DNA from: Candidatus Peregrinibacteria bacterium
GTDB lineage: Bacteria > Patescibacteriota > Gracilibacteria > Peribacterales > Peribacteraceae
Assembly: GCA_030638845.1 (NCBI GenBank)
Contig: DAOWDW010000033.1
Coordinates: 1-7,455 of the forward strand
Direction of reading: 5' to 3'
Length of the DNA stretch: 7,455 nt
In this document: one piece after another, positions 1-5,350 of the stretch
Layout of the letters: each line of letters begins with the position of its first letter
Position numbering within the stretch: the first letter of the stretch is position 1
Program-made: the position numbers and the translations under genes
The notes under the pieces: generated by a model
Told to the model about the DNA's origin: nothing
Database searches by the model: none
The model's input: the letters and a program-made list of their open reading frames with translations, nothing else

Positions 1-450
1 CATAATAAAATAGAAGATCCTTCTGAGGTAATTACCATAGGTAAAAAAGTAGAAGCACAGGTTATTAATATAGATATTGATGAAAGACGTATTGGGCTTT
101 CTCTTAAGGCACTACAACCAATAGATGCAGCTACATTAGCTAAAATAAAGGCAGAACAAGAAGCAAAAGAAAATAAAAGTAAAGAAGAAGAGAAACCAAA
201 GAAAAAGAAGACTAAGGAGTCTAAAGAAGCTGAGGAATCTAAAGAAAAAGAAGTAAAAAAGGAAGCTAAAAAAGAGGAAGAGACTAAGAAAGAAGAAAAA
301 GATGATAAGAAAGAATCTGGATTTGTAGCTTCTAAATCTGGAAAGAAATACTACGCTTTAGATAGTGCTCAAGGACAAAAGATTAAAGATGAAAATAGAG
401 TACTGTTTGCAACAGAGAAAGAGGCAGAAAAAGCTGGTTACAGTGCTTAA
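1..450 (+). CDS. rpsA: 30S ribosomal protein S1, C-terminal part (5' truncated by window)
   Basis: The frame is open from base 1 and ends at TAA 448-450, giving the last 149 residues. Residues 1-38 of the fragment are the end of an S1 RNA-binding domain: a segment ending in DERRIGLSLKAL, the usual last strand of S1 repeats. Residues about 41-105 are a Lys/Glu-rich low-complexity linker, likely disordered. Residues 107-149 form a small C-terminal module with the pattern SGKKYYALDS, IKxENRxxFAT and EAEKAGY. This pattern resembles the Ada-type metal-binding mini-domain, but no cysteines are left. S1 holds mRNA on the 30S subunit. Codon use is AT-rich (AAA, ATA, ATT, GAT), which makes this a useful local reference for a presumably highly expressed native gene. 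A generic multi-S1-domain protein is the main alternative. Confidence 0.85.
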   Translation, partial: HNKIEDPSEVITIGKKVEAQVINIDIDERRIGLSLKALQPIDAATLAKIKAEQEAKENKSKEEEKPKKKKTKESKEAEESKEKEVKKEAKKEEETKKEEKDDKKESGFVASKSGKKYYALDSAQGQKIKDENRVLFATEKEAEKAGYSA

Positions 451-463
451 ATTTAAATTAATT

Positions 464-509
464 TAAAAAGCTTAGACTCTTGAAATATTCAAGAGATTTT
501 TGCTTTTTT
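464..509 (+). terminator. Rho-independent terminator after rpsA
   Basis: There is a perfect 8-bp stem, CTCTTGAA (477-484) with TTCAAGAG (488-495), and an ATA loop. It is flanked by an outer stem, AAAAAGC (465-471) with GCTTTTT (502-508). The right side is T-rich (TTTTTGCTTTTTT), as expected of an intrinsic terminator. It lies 14 bases after the S1 stop codon and separates S1 from the next gene. The flanking A and T runs could let it also work in the reverse direction. Confidence 0.8.
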
Positions 510-532
510 ATAACATTAAACTTTCAGTGAAA

Positions 533-561
533 TTGACTTTTAGCCCAAAATAAGAGAGAAT
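533..561 (+). promoter_or_regulatory. Candidate promoter for the 569 gene, ending 7 bases before its GTG
   Basis: TTGACT (533-538) is followed after 17 bp by GAGAAT (556-561). These match the -35 consensus at 5 of 6 positions and the -10 consensus at 4 of 6. Transcription would start at about 568-569, the first base of the GTG start. The GAGAG in the same stretch could also be read as a weak Shine-Dalgarno, so the leaderless reading is not certain here. Confidence 0.45.
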
Positions 562-568
562 AGAGTTA

Positions 569-1057
569 GTGGCAGACACTGACACACCTGAAAAAGGCAA
601 ATCAATTGAAGGCGTAGCTGAGCAAAAAACTGCTTTCATAGTATCTCAACCTCATAAGTTAGAAGGTCTTTTAGACACAATTTCACTTATGGACAAAGTA
701 AGTGAAAGAATTGGTGAAAGTAAGGCTGGAGACTTGGGTGGTGGAGGTGTAGCAACTGGAGGCACGCAAACAGATGATACTACGTCCGATAGAAAAAAGG
801 CTCTCGCAAATTTGCCAGAACCAAAGGTTATGCAAAAAAAGTTAGAAAAACAAATATTGATAGAAATAAAGAAGTTAAATAAAGAAGTTAAATACTTAAC
901 AAGACTCTCCAAGGCTGGAAAAGCATATGACATGAACGAAACATACTCACGAATAAGACGCCTAAACGACTTACTACATGACCTTTTAAATGCATCATTT
1001 GATGTAATGAAAAGACTTTATGTACGCATATTTATAGATAAGCAAGACATATTATAA
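569..1057 (+). CDS. Unknown 162-residue protein with Gly-rich linker and C-terminal coiled coil
   Basis: I do not recognise the family. The protein has three parts. Residues 1-52 are polar with one amphipathic stretch (KLEGLLDTISLMDKVSERIG). Residues 54-80 are a Gly/Thr-rich flexible linker with GGGG at 57-60. Residues about 86-158 are long charged helices that are probably coiled coil or a helical hairpin, rich in Lys, Leu and Arg. There is no signal peptide or membrane helix, so it is probably cytoplasmic. The start is GTG, in frame and just downstream of a candidate promoter; the nearest in-frame ATG (residue 41) would remove the whole N-terminal part. The gene follows the S1 terminator and so is probably its own transcription unit. 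It is convergent with the membrane protein gene at 1064, with a 6-bp gap. A structural or complex-forming role is possible but only a guess. Confidence 0.75.
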   Translation: MADTDTPEKGKSIEGVAEQKTAFIVSQPHKLEGLLDTISLMDKVSERIGESKAGDLGGGGVATGGTQTDDTTSDRKKALANLPEPKVMQKKLEKQILIEIKKLNKEVKYLTRLSKAGKAYDMNETYSRIRRLNDLLHDLLNASFDVMKRLYVRIFIDKQDIL

Positions 1058-1063
1058 AGCTTA

Positions 1064-1327
1064 CTACTTCTTTTTCTTTTTAGACTTAGCCTTCTTTTGC
1101 CCTGCTTTATATTTAGATTCTAGAAAATGAATAGTTGAATCTAATACCTGATCTACAACAGATAAAGGCTTAGTAACTGCATCTTCTAACTGAGCAGTAA
1201 TTTCTTCTACTCGTTTAGTTATCTTCCTTACATTTACTACTGTAAAAAGTACGTGGTAAAGAATAATTAGAAGTACAACAAAAAAAGCAATTTCAAGTCC
1301 TAATAAAATATCGGAAGCAACAACCAT
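1064..1327 (-). CDS. Small one-helix membrane protein, unknown function
   Basis: The protein has 87 residues. Residues about 7-34 form one strongly hydrophobic helix (LEIAFFVVLLIILYHVLFTVV), near the N-terminus and with no cleavage site, so it looks like a membrane anchor. Residues 35-72 are amphipathic and probably helical (RKITKRVEEITAQLEDAV). The tail is very basic and ends in five lysines, which suggests it faces the cytoplasm. The architecture resembles DUF948-like small anchored coiled-coil proteins, but I cannot assign it to that family. Its promoter region is shared with the divergent yidD. The start is ATG at 1327, with no Shine-Dalgarno; the 3' end nearly touches the convergent 569-1057 gene. 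Confidence 0.75.
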   Translation of the reverse strand: MVVASDILLGLEIAFFVVLLIILYHVLFTVVNVRKITKRVEEITAQLEDAVTKPLSVVDQVLDSTIHFLESKYKAGQKKAKSKKKKK

Positions 1328-1342
1328 ATTAATCTGGGAAAA

Positions 1343-1372
1343 GGTATACTGAGGGTACAGTTCTTAAGTTAA
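1343..1372 (-). promoter_or_regulatory. Divergent promoter region between the 1064 gene and yidD
   Basis: On the minus strand TTAACT (1372-1367) and TATACC (1348-1343) are 18 bp apart, which would start the 1064 gene transcript about 9 bases before its ATG. On the plus strand TATACT (1345-1350, 5 of 6) overlaps the same bases and could start yidD near 1357, but I see no good -35 for it. The two -10 boxes share the palindrome GTATAC, so polymerase could probably bind in only one direction at a time. Confidence 0.35.
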
Positions 1373-1735
1373 GTGCGCAACATTCTACTTTTACCCCGTC
1401 GGCTTACATATATCTTTATTAAGACATATCAAAACACTCTTTCGCCAGACCACCCTCCTTCGCGCCTTTGGCGCTTCGGAAGGGCGAGAGATGTTGTTAT
1501 TTTCTTTATTAAAATATATCAAAACACTCTTTCGCCAGACCATGGACCTTTGCGACATTTATATATCTATGGATACTGCAGACACATACCAACTTGTTCG
1601 CAATACGGATTGATAATGATTGAGAAAAAAGGAGTAATTATTGGAGGATTTCTAACATTAAAAAGATTGCTAACTTGTGTGCCTTGGAAAAAGCCAACGA
1701 AAAAAAAGATACTACATATGCTAAACAGCAAATAA
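1373..1735 (+). CDS. yidD: YidD-family membrane protein insertion factor with internal duplication
   Basis: YidD proteins are small, membrane-associated and assist the YidC insertase. Family signatures here are FFIKIYQNTLSP (residues 44-55), the cysteine motif CRHIPTCSQY (69-78; Cys69, Cys75), the GGFLTLKRLLTCVPW block (91-105; Cys102) and a basic C-terminus. Typical YidD proteins are about 70-90 residues; this one has 120. The excess comes from an N-terminal repeat: residues 14-27 (IFIKTYQNTLSPDH) recur exactly 30 residues later, with a PPSRLWRFGRARD segment between. The reading frame survives. The start is GTG 1373, with no Shine-Dalgarno; a start inside the second copy is less likely because no ATG, GTG or TTG stands just before it. 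The gene is divergent from the one-helix protein and convergent at 4 bp with the GT-C/TPR gene. The family call is firm; whether the protein still functions is unknown. Confidence 0.88.
   Translation: MRNILLLPRRLTYIFIKTYQNTLSPDHPPSRLWRFGRARDVVIFFIKIYQNTLSPDHGPLRHLYIYGYCRHIPTCSQYGLIMIEKKGVIIGGFLTLKRLLTCVPWKKPTKKKILHMLNSK
1413..1542 (+). repeat. In-frame direct repeat (2 x 40 bp, offset 90 bp) flanking a GC-rich palindrome
   Basis: Copy A (1413-1452) and copy B (1503-1542) match at 38 of 40 bases, differing only at 1423/1513 and 1425/1515. The offset is exactly 90 bp, or 30 codons. Between them, at 1453-1484, lies a GC-rich imperfect palindrome. It has an outer CCCTCC/GGAAGGG stem, a TTC/TTC internal loop and an inner GCGCC-TTT-GGCGC hairpin. 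The arrangement looks like insertion of a small palindromic element with target duplication, or a tandem duplication built around it. Confidence 0.8.
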
Positions 1736-1739
1736 ATTT

Positions 1740-3479
1740 TTAAATAACTTTTTTTGCTATTTCTATTAATTCAACATTTGAAGGCTCTAGATTAAGCGCC
1801 TTCTCAATGTAGAATTTTGCAAATTCATTTTCATTTCTTTGAATATGAAGCAAAGAAATTCGTGCAAGGGCAAATACATTATCTGGATTTCTTTTAAGTG
1901 CCTTTGCATAGCTTTCTATTGCTGCAAAATATCTTTCTTGATGCTCGTACAATAAAGAAAGATTTATAAATGGAGTATCCGATACTTTGTCTAGCCTAGA
2001 TGCTTTAATAAAAAACTGTTCAGCTAAATTAAATTGCTCTGCTCTTAAATATATAACTCCAATATTAAGATAAGCAGGTGCGTGAAGTGTATTAAGTTCT
2101 GTTGTTAAAATGAATAGTTGCAAAGCCTTTTCTAATTCTCCTTTTTTCATATAAGCAAGTCCCAAATGATATGCAGAATTTGGAGTCTGTCTTATAGACA
2201 TTGCTTTGGAAAGTGAATCAACTGCCACTGCATAATCTTCATCCATTAATGCCTGAATTCCAACTTGTTGATGGGCTACATACGCATTTGGCACACGCTT
2301 AGCAACCTCTGAAAATAAAATATTATTATCTTCCCAAATCTTTACTTGTTTCCAAGAATAATAAGAACTCAATGAAATAATAATAAAAATAACAACTAGA
2401 AATGCATTCCTTATCTTTACAGTTTTATACAGATATTTTTGAATAAATCCTCCAAGGATTATAAGTATTCCAATTATTGGAAGATATGAATATCTATCTG
2501 ATGCGTAATATATATCCACAAAATCATCTCCTTTGCGTATATTTACAATAAGGGGAAGTAAAAATAGAAGAAACCAGCAAAGCCCAAAAAGGAGTGATGA
2601 ATTTTTTCTTCTAACTTTCCATGAAATTATGAAAAGAAGTGATATAAGTATTAAAGACCAAACAAATGCAATAATAATATTCGATTTATCTGATAATGGG
2701 TAAAGCAATGAAAGATTTATTGGCAAAAAGATTTTCTCCAACGCAAAAGTTATATTTCTAAACCCAATAAATACTGTCTCTATTAATGAAGAGGCACCAA
2801 CAGTATTGCTTTTCCCAATAATTGCAATAATCAAAATAACAATACTTACAAGTGCATAAGGAATAATTCTTTTGAATACTGAAATATCTATTTTTTTCTT
2901 TAAATACCATTCAATACAAAGCAATACTAAAGGTAACAGAATAATAGAAGGCTTTGACAGTGTTCCTAGTACATAAAAAATAATACTTAAAATATAAAAA
3001 CAGCGTTCTTCTTTGGGATGCAAATAAAATAGTATTGAAAGAAGCAGAAAGAATGCAGAAAGAACATCTTTGCGAGCACTTACCCAAGCAACAGATTCAA
3101 CTTGAATAGGATGAACTAAAAACAAAATACCGAGTATAAATGAGCATATATACGAAAATTTAAATTTCCTAAGTAACAAAATAACAAGTAATCCATTTAC
3201 TATATGTAGTAGCAAATTTGTAAAATGATATATCCACGGATTTAAGTCCCCCATCTCAAAATTTAATTGATAGCTAAGAAAAGTTATAGGTATATATAGC
3301 TCTGGATCGAAACTTGAAAAGGCTCCTGCAATATTTTTAAAAGAGATTCCATGACTTATTGTATTTTCTGTTACTAGGATTGGGTCATCTAAACTAATAA
3401 AAGAATAATTAGCTACTCCTCCAAATACAATAAATCCCAAAAGTATGAATGCAACACAAGGAAGTAATGAAATTCTCAT
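1740..3479 (-). CDS. TMTC-like GT-C membrane glycosyltransferase with C-terminal TPRs
   Basis: The protein has 579 residues. Residues 1-385 are a polytopic membrane region with about ten hydrophobic segments. It has the landmarks of TMTC/PMT-like GT-C enzymes: an acidic DD pair in the first outer loop (31-32), a YIPITFLSY segment (62-70), WIYHFTNLLLH (82-92), HPIQVESVAWVSARKD (123-138) and LSKP (174-177). Residues about 396-575 form roughly five tetratricopeptide repeats (for example SAYHLGLAYMKKGELEKALQ and PAYLNIGVIYLRAEQF). In eukaryotes TMTC proteins are O-mannosyltransferases using dolichol-phosphate-mannose. For this homologue the sugar, lipid carrier and acceptor are unknown; glycosylation of surface proteins is an inference. 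The first ATG starts a hydrophobic helix and has a candidate promoter only 7 bases upstream. The 3' end is 4 bp from convergent yidD. Confidence 0.8.
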   Translation of the reverse strand: MRISLLPCVAFILLGFIVFGGVANYSFISLDDPILVTENTISHGISFKNIAGAFSSFDPELYIPITFLSYQLNFEMGDLNPWIYHFTNLLLHIVNGLLVILLLRKFKFSYICSFILGILFLVHPIQVESVAWVSARKDVLSAFFLLLSILFYLHPKEERCFYILSIIFYVLGTLSKPSIILLPLVLLCIEWYLKKKIDISVFKRIIPYALVSIVILIIAIIGKSNTVGASSLIETVFIGFRNITFALEKIFLPINLSLLYPLSDKSNIIIAFVWSLILISLLFIISWKVRRKNSSLLFGLCWFLLFLLPLIVNIRKGDDFVDIYYASDRYSYLPIIGILIILGGFIQKYLYKTVKIRNAFLVVIFIIISLSSYYSWKQVKIWEDNNILFSEVAKRVPNAYVAHQQVGIQALMDEDYAVAVDSLSKAMSIRQTPNSAYHLGLAYMKKGELEKALQLFILTTELNTLHAPAYLNIGVIYLRAEQFNLAEQFFIKASRLDKVSDTPFINLSLLYEHQERYFAAIESYAKALKRNPDNVFALARISLLHIQRNENEFAKFYIEKALNLEPSNVELIEIAKKVI

Positions 3480-3486
3480 TAAATTG

Positions 3487-3515
3487 ACTATATTTTAAAT
3501 GATTTACATCTACAA
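3487..3515 (-). promoter_or_regulatory. Candidate leaderless promoter of the GT-C/TPR gene
   Basis: On the minus strand TTGTAG (3515-3510, 3 of 6) is followed after 17 bp by TATAGT (3492-3487, 5 of 6). Only 7 bases separate the -10 from the ATG at 3479. Transcription should begin at or next to the start codon. Confidence 0.5.
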
Positions 3516-3532
3516 GAAATTATTATCAATAA

Positions 3533-3739
3533 CTACGCTGCTGCCTCTTCTGGCTCTTTAAAAAGAGTTAACTTAGTATCTTTCCTTACCATTCCATAAA
3601 ATCTATCAATATCTGGAAAGTTACTAAATTTTTCTGATTTTGGATCAGTTAAAGGAAATGCTTTATCTAATTCATCTTCTGAAAATTGTGAACACGAAGG
3701 AAAATGCTCTCTCATATTTGAAAAATTAATTAAATGCAA
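3533..3739 (-). CDS. Small unknown acidic protein
   Basis: The frame encodes 68 residues from TTG 3739, or 60 residues from ATG 3715 (residue 9); it ends in TAG. The protein is soluble, with no membrane helix, and is rich in Asp, Glu, Phe and Pro (DELDKAFPLTDPKSEKF). Residues 43-61 read DIDRFYGMVRKDTKLTLFK, and the tail is EPEEAAA. I do not recognise it. GGAG (3747-3744) lies 4 bases before the TTG, slightly closer than usual, so the TTG start is possible but not secure. The gene lies 53 bp upstream of the GT-C/TPR gene on the same strand, and that gene has its own candidate promoter. The amino-acid composition looks protein-like rather than random, but short length keeps confidence moderate. 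Confidence 0.45.
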   Translation of the reverse strand: MHLINFSNMREHFPSCSQFSEDELDKAFPLTDPKSEKFSNFPDIDRFYGMVRKDTKLTLFKEPEEAAA

Positions 3740-3760
3740 ACTACTCCAATTTAAATTTTG

Positions 3761-3793
3761 TATAGGTAATAGATAAACCGAAAACTACCTATA
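3761..3793. repeat. 8-bp inverted repeat upstream of the 3533 gene
   Basis: TATAGGTA (3761-3768) and TACCTATA (3786-3793) are perfect inverted copies with a 17-base spacer. The site lies just upstream of the small gene's start, and its left arm overlaps a minus-strand -10-like TATACA (3764-3759). This placement would suit an operator. It could also be chance in AT-rich DNA. Confidence 0.3.
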
Positions 3794-3804
3794 AACAATA
3801 AGTG

Positions 3805-3818
3805 GCTTATAAAAGCCA
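3805..3818. repeat. Short hairpin in the gap before tRNA-Gly
   Basis: GGCTT (3804-3808 region) and AAGCC (3813-3817 region) form a 5-6 bp stem with a loop of about four bases (TGGCTT-ATAA-AAGCCA). It has no T-run after it on the plus strand. It may be part of the region's structure, but nothing ties it to a function. Confidence 0.2.
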
Positions 3819-3860
3819 AGAAACAAGAACGGGTGAAAGTAATAAAAAATACTGATTCTC

Positions 3861-3889
3861 TTTTCAGGTTTGTTTTTTCAATATAGAAT
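3861..3889 (+). promoter_or_regulatory. Candidate promoter for tRNA-Gly
   Basis: TTTTCA (3861-3866, 4 of 6) and TAGAAT (3884-3889, 5 of 6) are 17 bp apart. This would start transcription near 3896, about 23 bases before the mature tRNA. That is a reasonable length for a 5' leader removed by RNase P. Confidence 0.4.
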
Positions 3890-3918
3890 AGGTATTAGTT
3901 ATTTAAGATCTTTACATT

Positions 3919-3993
3919 GCGGGTATAGTACAATGGCTAGTACATTAGGTTTCCAACCTAATGATACGGGTTCGATTCCCGTTACCCGCTCCA
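3919..3993 (+). tRNA. tRNA-Gly (anticodon UCC), CCA encoded
   Basis: The cloverleaf is complete. The acceptor arm is GCGGGTA (3919-3925) with TACCCGC (3983-3989), and the D arm is GTAC/GTAC (3928-3931, 3940-3943) with GG in its loop. The anticodon arm is TTAGG (3945-3949) with CCTAA (3957-3961), and the loop is TTTCCAA with anticodon TCC at 3952-3954. The T arm is ACGGG/CCCGT around TTCGATT. The discriminator is T3990, as usual for bacterial tRNA-Gly, and CCA is encoded at 3991-3993. It reads GGA (and by wobble GGG) codons. It is not the UCA-anticodon tRNA-Gly of UGA-recoding lineages. No terminator follows; the next gene's -35 box starts at the very next base. Confidence 0.97.
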
Positions 3994-4022
3994 TTGACAA
4001 ATTAAATATATATCTGTTTAAT
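3994..4022 (+). promoter_or_regulatory. Near-consensus leaderless promoter of the 4029 gene
   Basis: A perfect TTGACA (3994-3999) is followed by a 17-bp spacer and TTTAAT (4017-4022, 5 of 6). Six bases later comes the ATG at 4029, exactly where transcription should begin. There is no room for a Shine-Dalgarno. The -35 box directly touches the tRNA's CCA end. Confidence 0.75.
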
Positions 4023-4028
4023 ACTCCT

Positions 4029-4814
4029 ATGGATTCAGGAGTAGAATGTAGTCAAACAAGTGAACAATCTTTAGCACAGGCAAAATTATTACGGTTTCTT
4101 GATGCTAACGAGGTTGCAACCCGTTATATGAATGAAGGTGAATATCGTGAGATGGTTCAATGTGGGATCAAAAGAGGAATGAATACAAGTATTCATAGTA
4201 TGCGTGCCTATTTAAAAGATTTTCTATTGAATGGCCATGCAAGTACTCGTGACTGGATACTTGTATCAGGTAGAGATACTAGATGGGAAGATAAATTGGA
4301 TCAGGATCTGCAATTTGCGAGAGTTTTTTTACAATGTGTACGTGAAAGCAGATGTGCTACAGAAAACATTAGAAGTAATACAAGAGAAGCATTTCTAATA
4401 AAATTATCTGAAGAATTACGTCTTGAAGTTGACCTCCTAGAACGTACTCTCCCTCATTCAAAAGCAGTAATAGATGATATCACTCAAAATTCTCGAGATT
4501 TCAATAGGGTAAAATTGCGCGAAATACTTAATCGTGGTTCTAGAAAGGTAGATACAGAAGGACATGTATATAATTCTCCATATCATGTTATGGCCATATT
4601 TAATATGGATGCAGTAGATTTAAAAACATCATGCCATGGATATGGCAATTGGAAATACACAAAAGATGATGCCAAACCAGAAGATCTTATAGCTTCATTT
4701 GCAATGCTTCCACAGAGAGATTTGTATGAGGATATGGTAAGACTATCTTCAAATGCTGGCGATTTATCTCACCCAGTTTTTGATAGTCATGGAACATTAC
4801 GATATCCCAAATAA
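4029..4814 (+). CDS. Unknown 261-residue soluble protein
   Basis: I do not recognise the family. The frame stays open upstream through the tRNA to 3870, but a start there would place the tRNA inside the gene. ATG 4029, just after a strong promoter, is the best start and gives 261 residues. The protein is charged and mostly helical up to about residue 172, with long Arg/Glu-rich helices (REAFLIKLSEELRLEVDLLERT, in two pieces). A more aromatic region follows (YNSPYHVMAIFNMDAVDLKT, 181-200, then CHGYGNWKY, 202-210), which could be a distinct domain. Cysteines lie at 7, 45, 103, 109 and 202, without a clear metal-site pattern. There is no signal peptide or membrane helix. The 3' end overlaps the opposing gene by 18 bp. 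Confidence 0.75.
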   Translation: MDSGVECSQTSEQSLAQAKLLRFLDANEVATRYMNEGEYREMVQCGIKRGMNTSIHSMRAYLKDFLLNGHASTRDWILVSGRDTRWEDKLDQDLQFARVFLQCVRESRCATENIRSNTREAFLIKLSEELRLEVDLLERTLPHSKAVIDDITQNSRDFNRVKLREILNRGSRKVDTEGHVYNSPYHVMAIFNMDAVDLKTSCHGYGNWKYTKDDAKPEDLIASFAMLPQRDLYEDMVRLSSNAGDLSHPVFDSHGTLRYPK

Positions 4815-5150
4815 GCGAGGACGTAAAAACCCAAATACCTCTAATTCCTGTAATACTTGTTTTTTATAATGCTTTGCATCCCATCTTTCATCTCTATCAC
4901 GTTTAATATAGAGATTATCTTCTATCCGCTTATATTTTATTGATTTCATGAAAGGCGTACCTTTATCTATATGCTCTATCAAATCTTGCAGAACCTCCAT
5001 GTATATATTCTGTTCATTACTATTCTTTCCAAGATAACTTGTAAGTAACATATCCATACGTTCTCTTTCTGTAATACGAGAATCTGTCGTATCATGTAGC
5101 ATTTTCCGCAGAAAAACATCTTGACAATGACGTTGAACTTTATTAAGCAT
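4797..5150 (-). CDS. Unknown 117-residue basic protein
   Basis: I do not recognise the family. The protein is very rich in Lys, Arg, Glu and Asp and appears helical throughout. Residues 25-66 may be an amphipathic helical region (ITERERMDMLLTSYLG, then EVLQDLIEHIDKG). The C-terminal part (KRDRDERWDAKHYKKQVLQE) is dense in basic and acidic pairs, followed by LEVFGFLRPRLFGIS. Nucleic-acid or ribosome contact would fit such a composition, but that is speculation. ATG 5150 is favoured because a good -35/-10 pair ends 8 bases before it and there is no Shine-Dalgarno. The last six codons and the stop share 18 bp with the end of the opposing 4029 gene. Confidence 0.65.
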   Translation of the reverse strand: MLNKVQRHCQDVFLRKMLHDTTDSRITERERMDMLLTSYLGKNSNEQNIYMEVLQDLIEHIDKGTPFMKSIKYKRIEDNLYIKRDRDERWDAKHYKKQVLQELEVFGFLRPRLFGIS

Positions 5151-5158
5151 AATAGACC

Positions 5159-5187
5159 ATTATTCACTAATAATTCCTACATATCAA
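5159..5187 (-). promoter_or_regulatory. Candidate leaderless promoter of the 4797-5150 gene
   Basis: On the minus strand TTGATA (5187-5182, 5 of 6) and AATAAT (5164-5159, 5 of 6) are 17 bp apart. The ATG at 5150 lies 8 bases beyond the -10, so the predicted leader is zero to two bases long. Confidence 0.6.
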
Positions 5188-5289
5188 TTTTCTTTTTTTG
5201 GACTACGAAGACTACCACAGCCAGTAAAGGATCCTAAATACTTGTTTTAAATGACAGATCCAGTTGATGTAACTCTCTCTTTCTGTCAC

Positions 5290-5295
5290 TATCAT
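5290..5295 (+). promoter_or_regulatory. Possible -10 box for the 63-residue gene
   Basis: TATCAT (5290-5295) matches the -10 consensus at 5 of 6 positions. The best upstream partner is TTGATG (5264-5269), with a long 20-bp spacer. Transcription would start near 5302, which puts the 5299-5323 hairpin at or very near the 5' end of the mRNA. Confidence 0.3.
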
Positions 5296-5298
5296 CGA

Positions 5299-5323
5299 CT
5301 TCATGCATATTTTATGCGTGAAG
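5299..5323 (+). promoter_or_regulatory. 10-bp hairpin in the leader of the 63-residue gene
   Basis: Bases 5299-5308 pair with 5314-5323 (CTTCATGCAT with ATGCGTGAAG, one T-G wobble) around a 5-base loop. It sits 15 bases upstream of the GGAGG ribosome site and leaves that site single-stranded. It could protect the mRNA 5' end or act as a binding site for a regulator. Confidence 0.45.
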
Positions 5324-5338
5324 ATCGTTCCTTTTACT

Positions 5339-5343
5339 GGAGG
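5339..5343 (+). promoter_or_regulatory. Strong Shine-Dalgarno (GGAGG) that sets the start at 5351
   Basis: GGAGG is followed by 7 bases and then ATG 5351, which is canonical geometry. It rejects the upstream in-frame ATG at 5303. It is the only clear full Shine-Dalgarno seen at a start codon in this window. Confidence 0.85.
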
Positions 5344-5350
5344 TTATGTA

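Noticed and set aside
180..310. Lys/Glu-rich repeats in S1 considered as a DNA repeat array
   Set aside because: This is low-complexity coding sequence without a regular unit; no CRISPR-like repeat and spacer structure exists here or elsewhere in the window.
652..933. Open frame antisense to the 569 gene
   Set aside because: It lies wholly inside a better-supported gene and encodes a Phe/Ser-rich peptide typical of an antisense frame.
1728..1757. Possible bidirectional terminator between yidD and the GT-C/TPR gene
   Set aside because: The stem AGCAAA/TTTGCT is only 6 bp with a loop of about 18 bases; too weak to annotate.
3870..4028. Upstream extension of the 4029 gene to a start at 3870
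   Set aside because: It would run through the whole tRNA-Gly and its flanks; the promoter at 3994-4022 and ATG 4029 explain the start better.
4979..5167. 62-codon minus-strand frame overlapping the 117-residue gene
   Set aside because: It is in another frame of the same strand, Cys/Ile-rich, with no promoter placed at its start; the longer frame is better supported.
5303..5350. Earlier in-frame ATG at 5303 for the 63-residue gene
   Set aside because: GGAGG lies 7 bases before ATG 5351, and 5303 falls inside the leader hairpin with no ribosome site.
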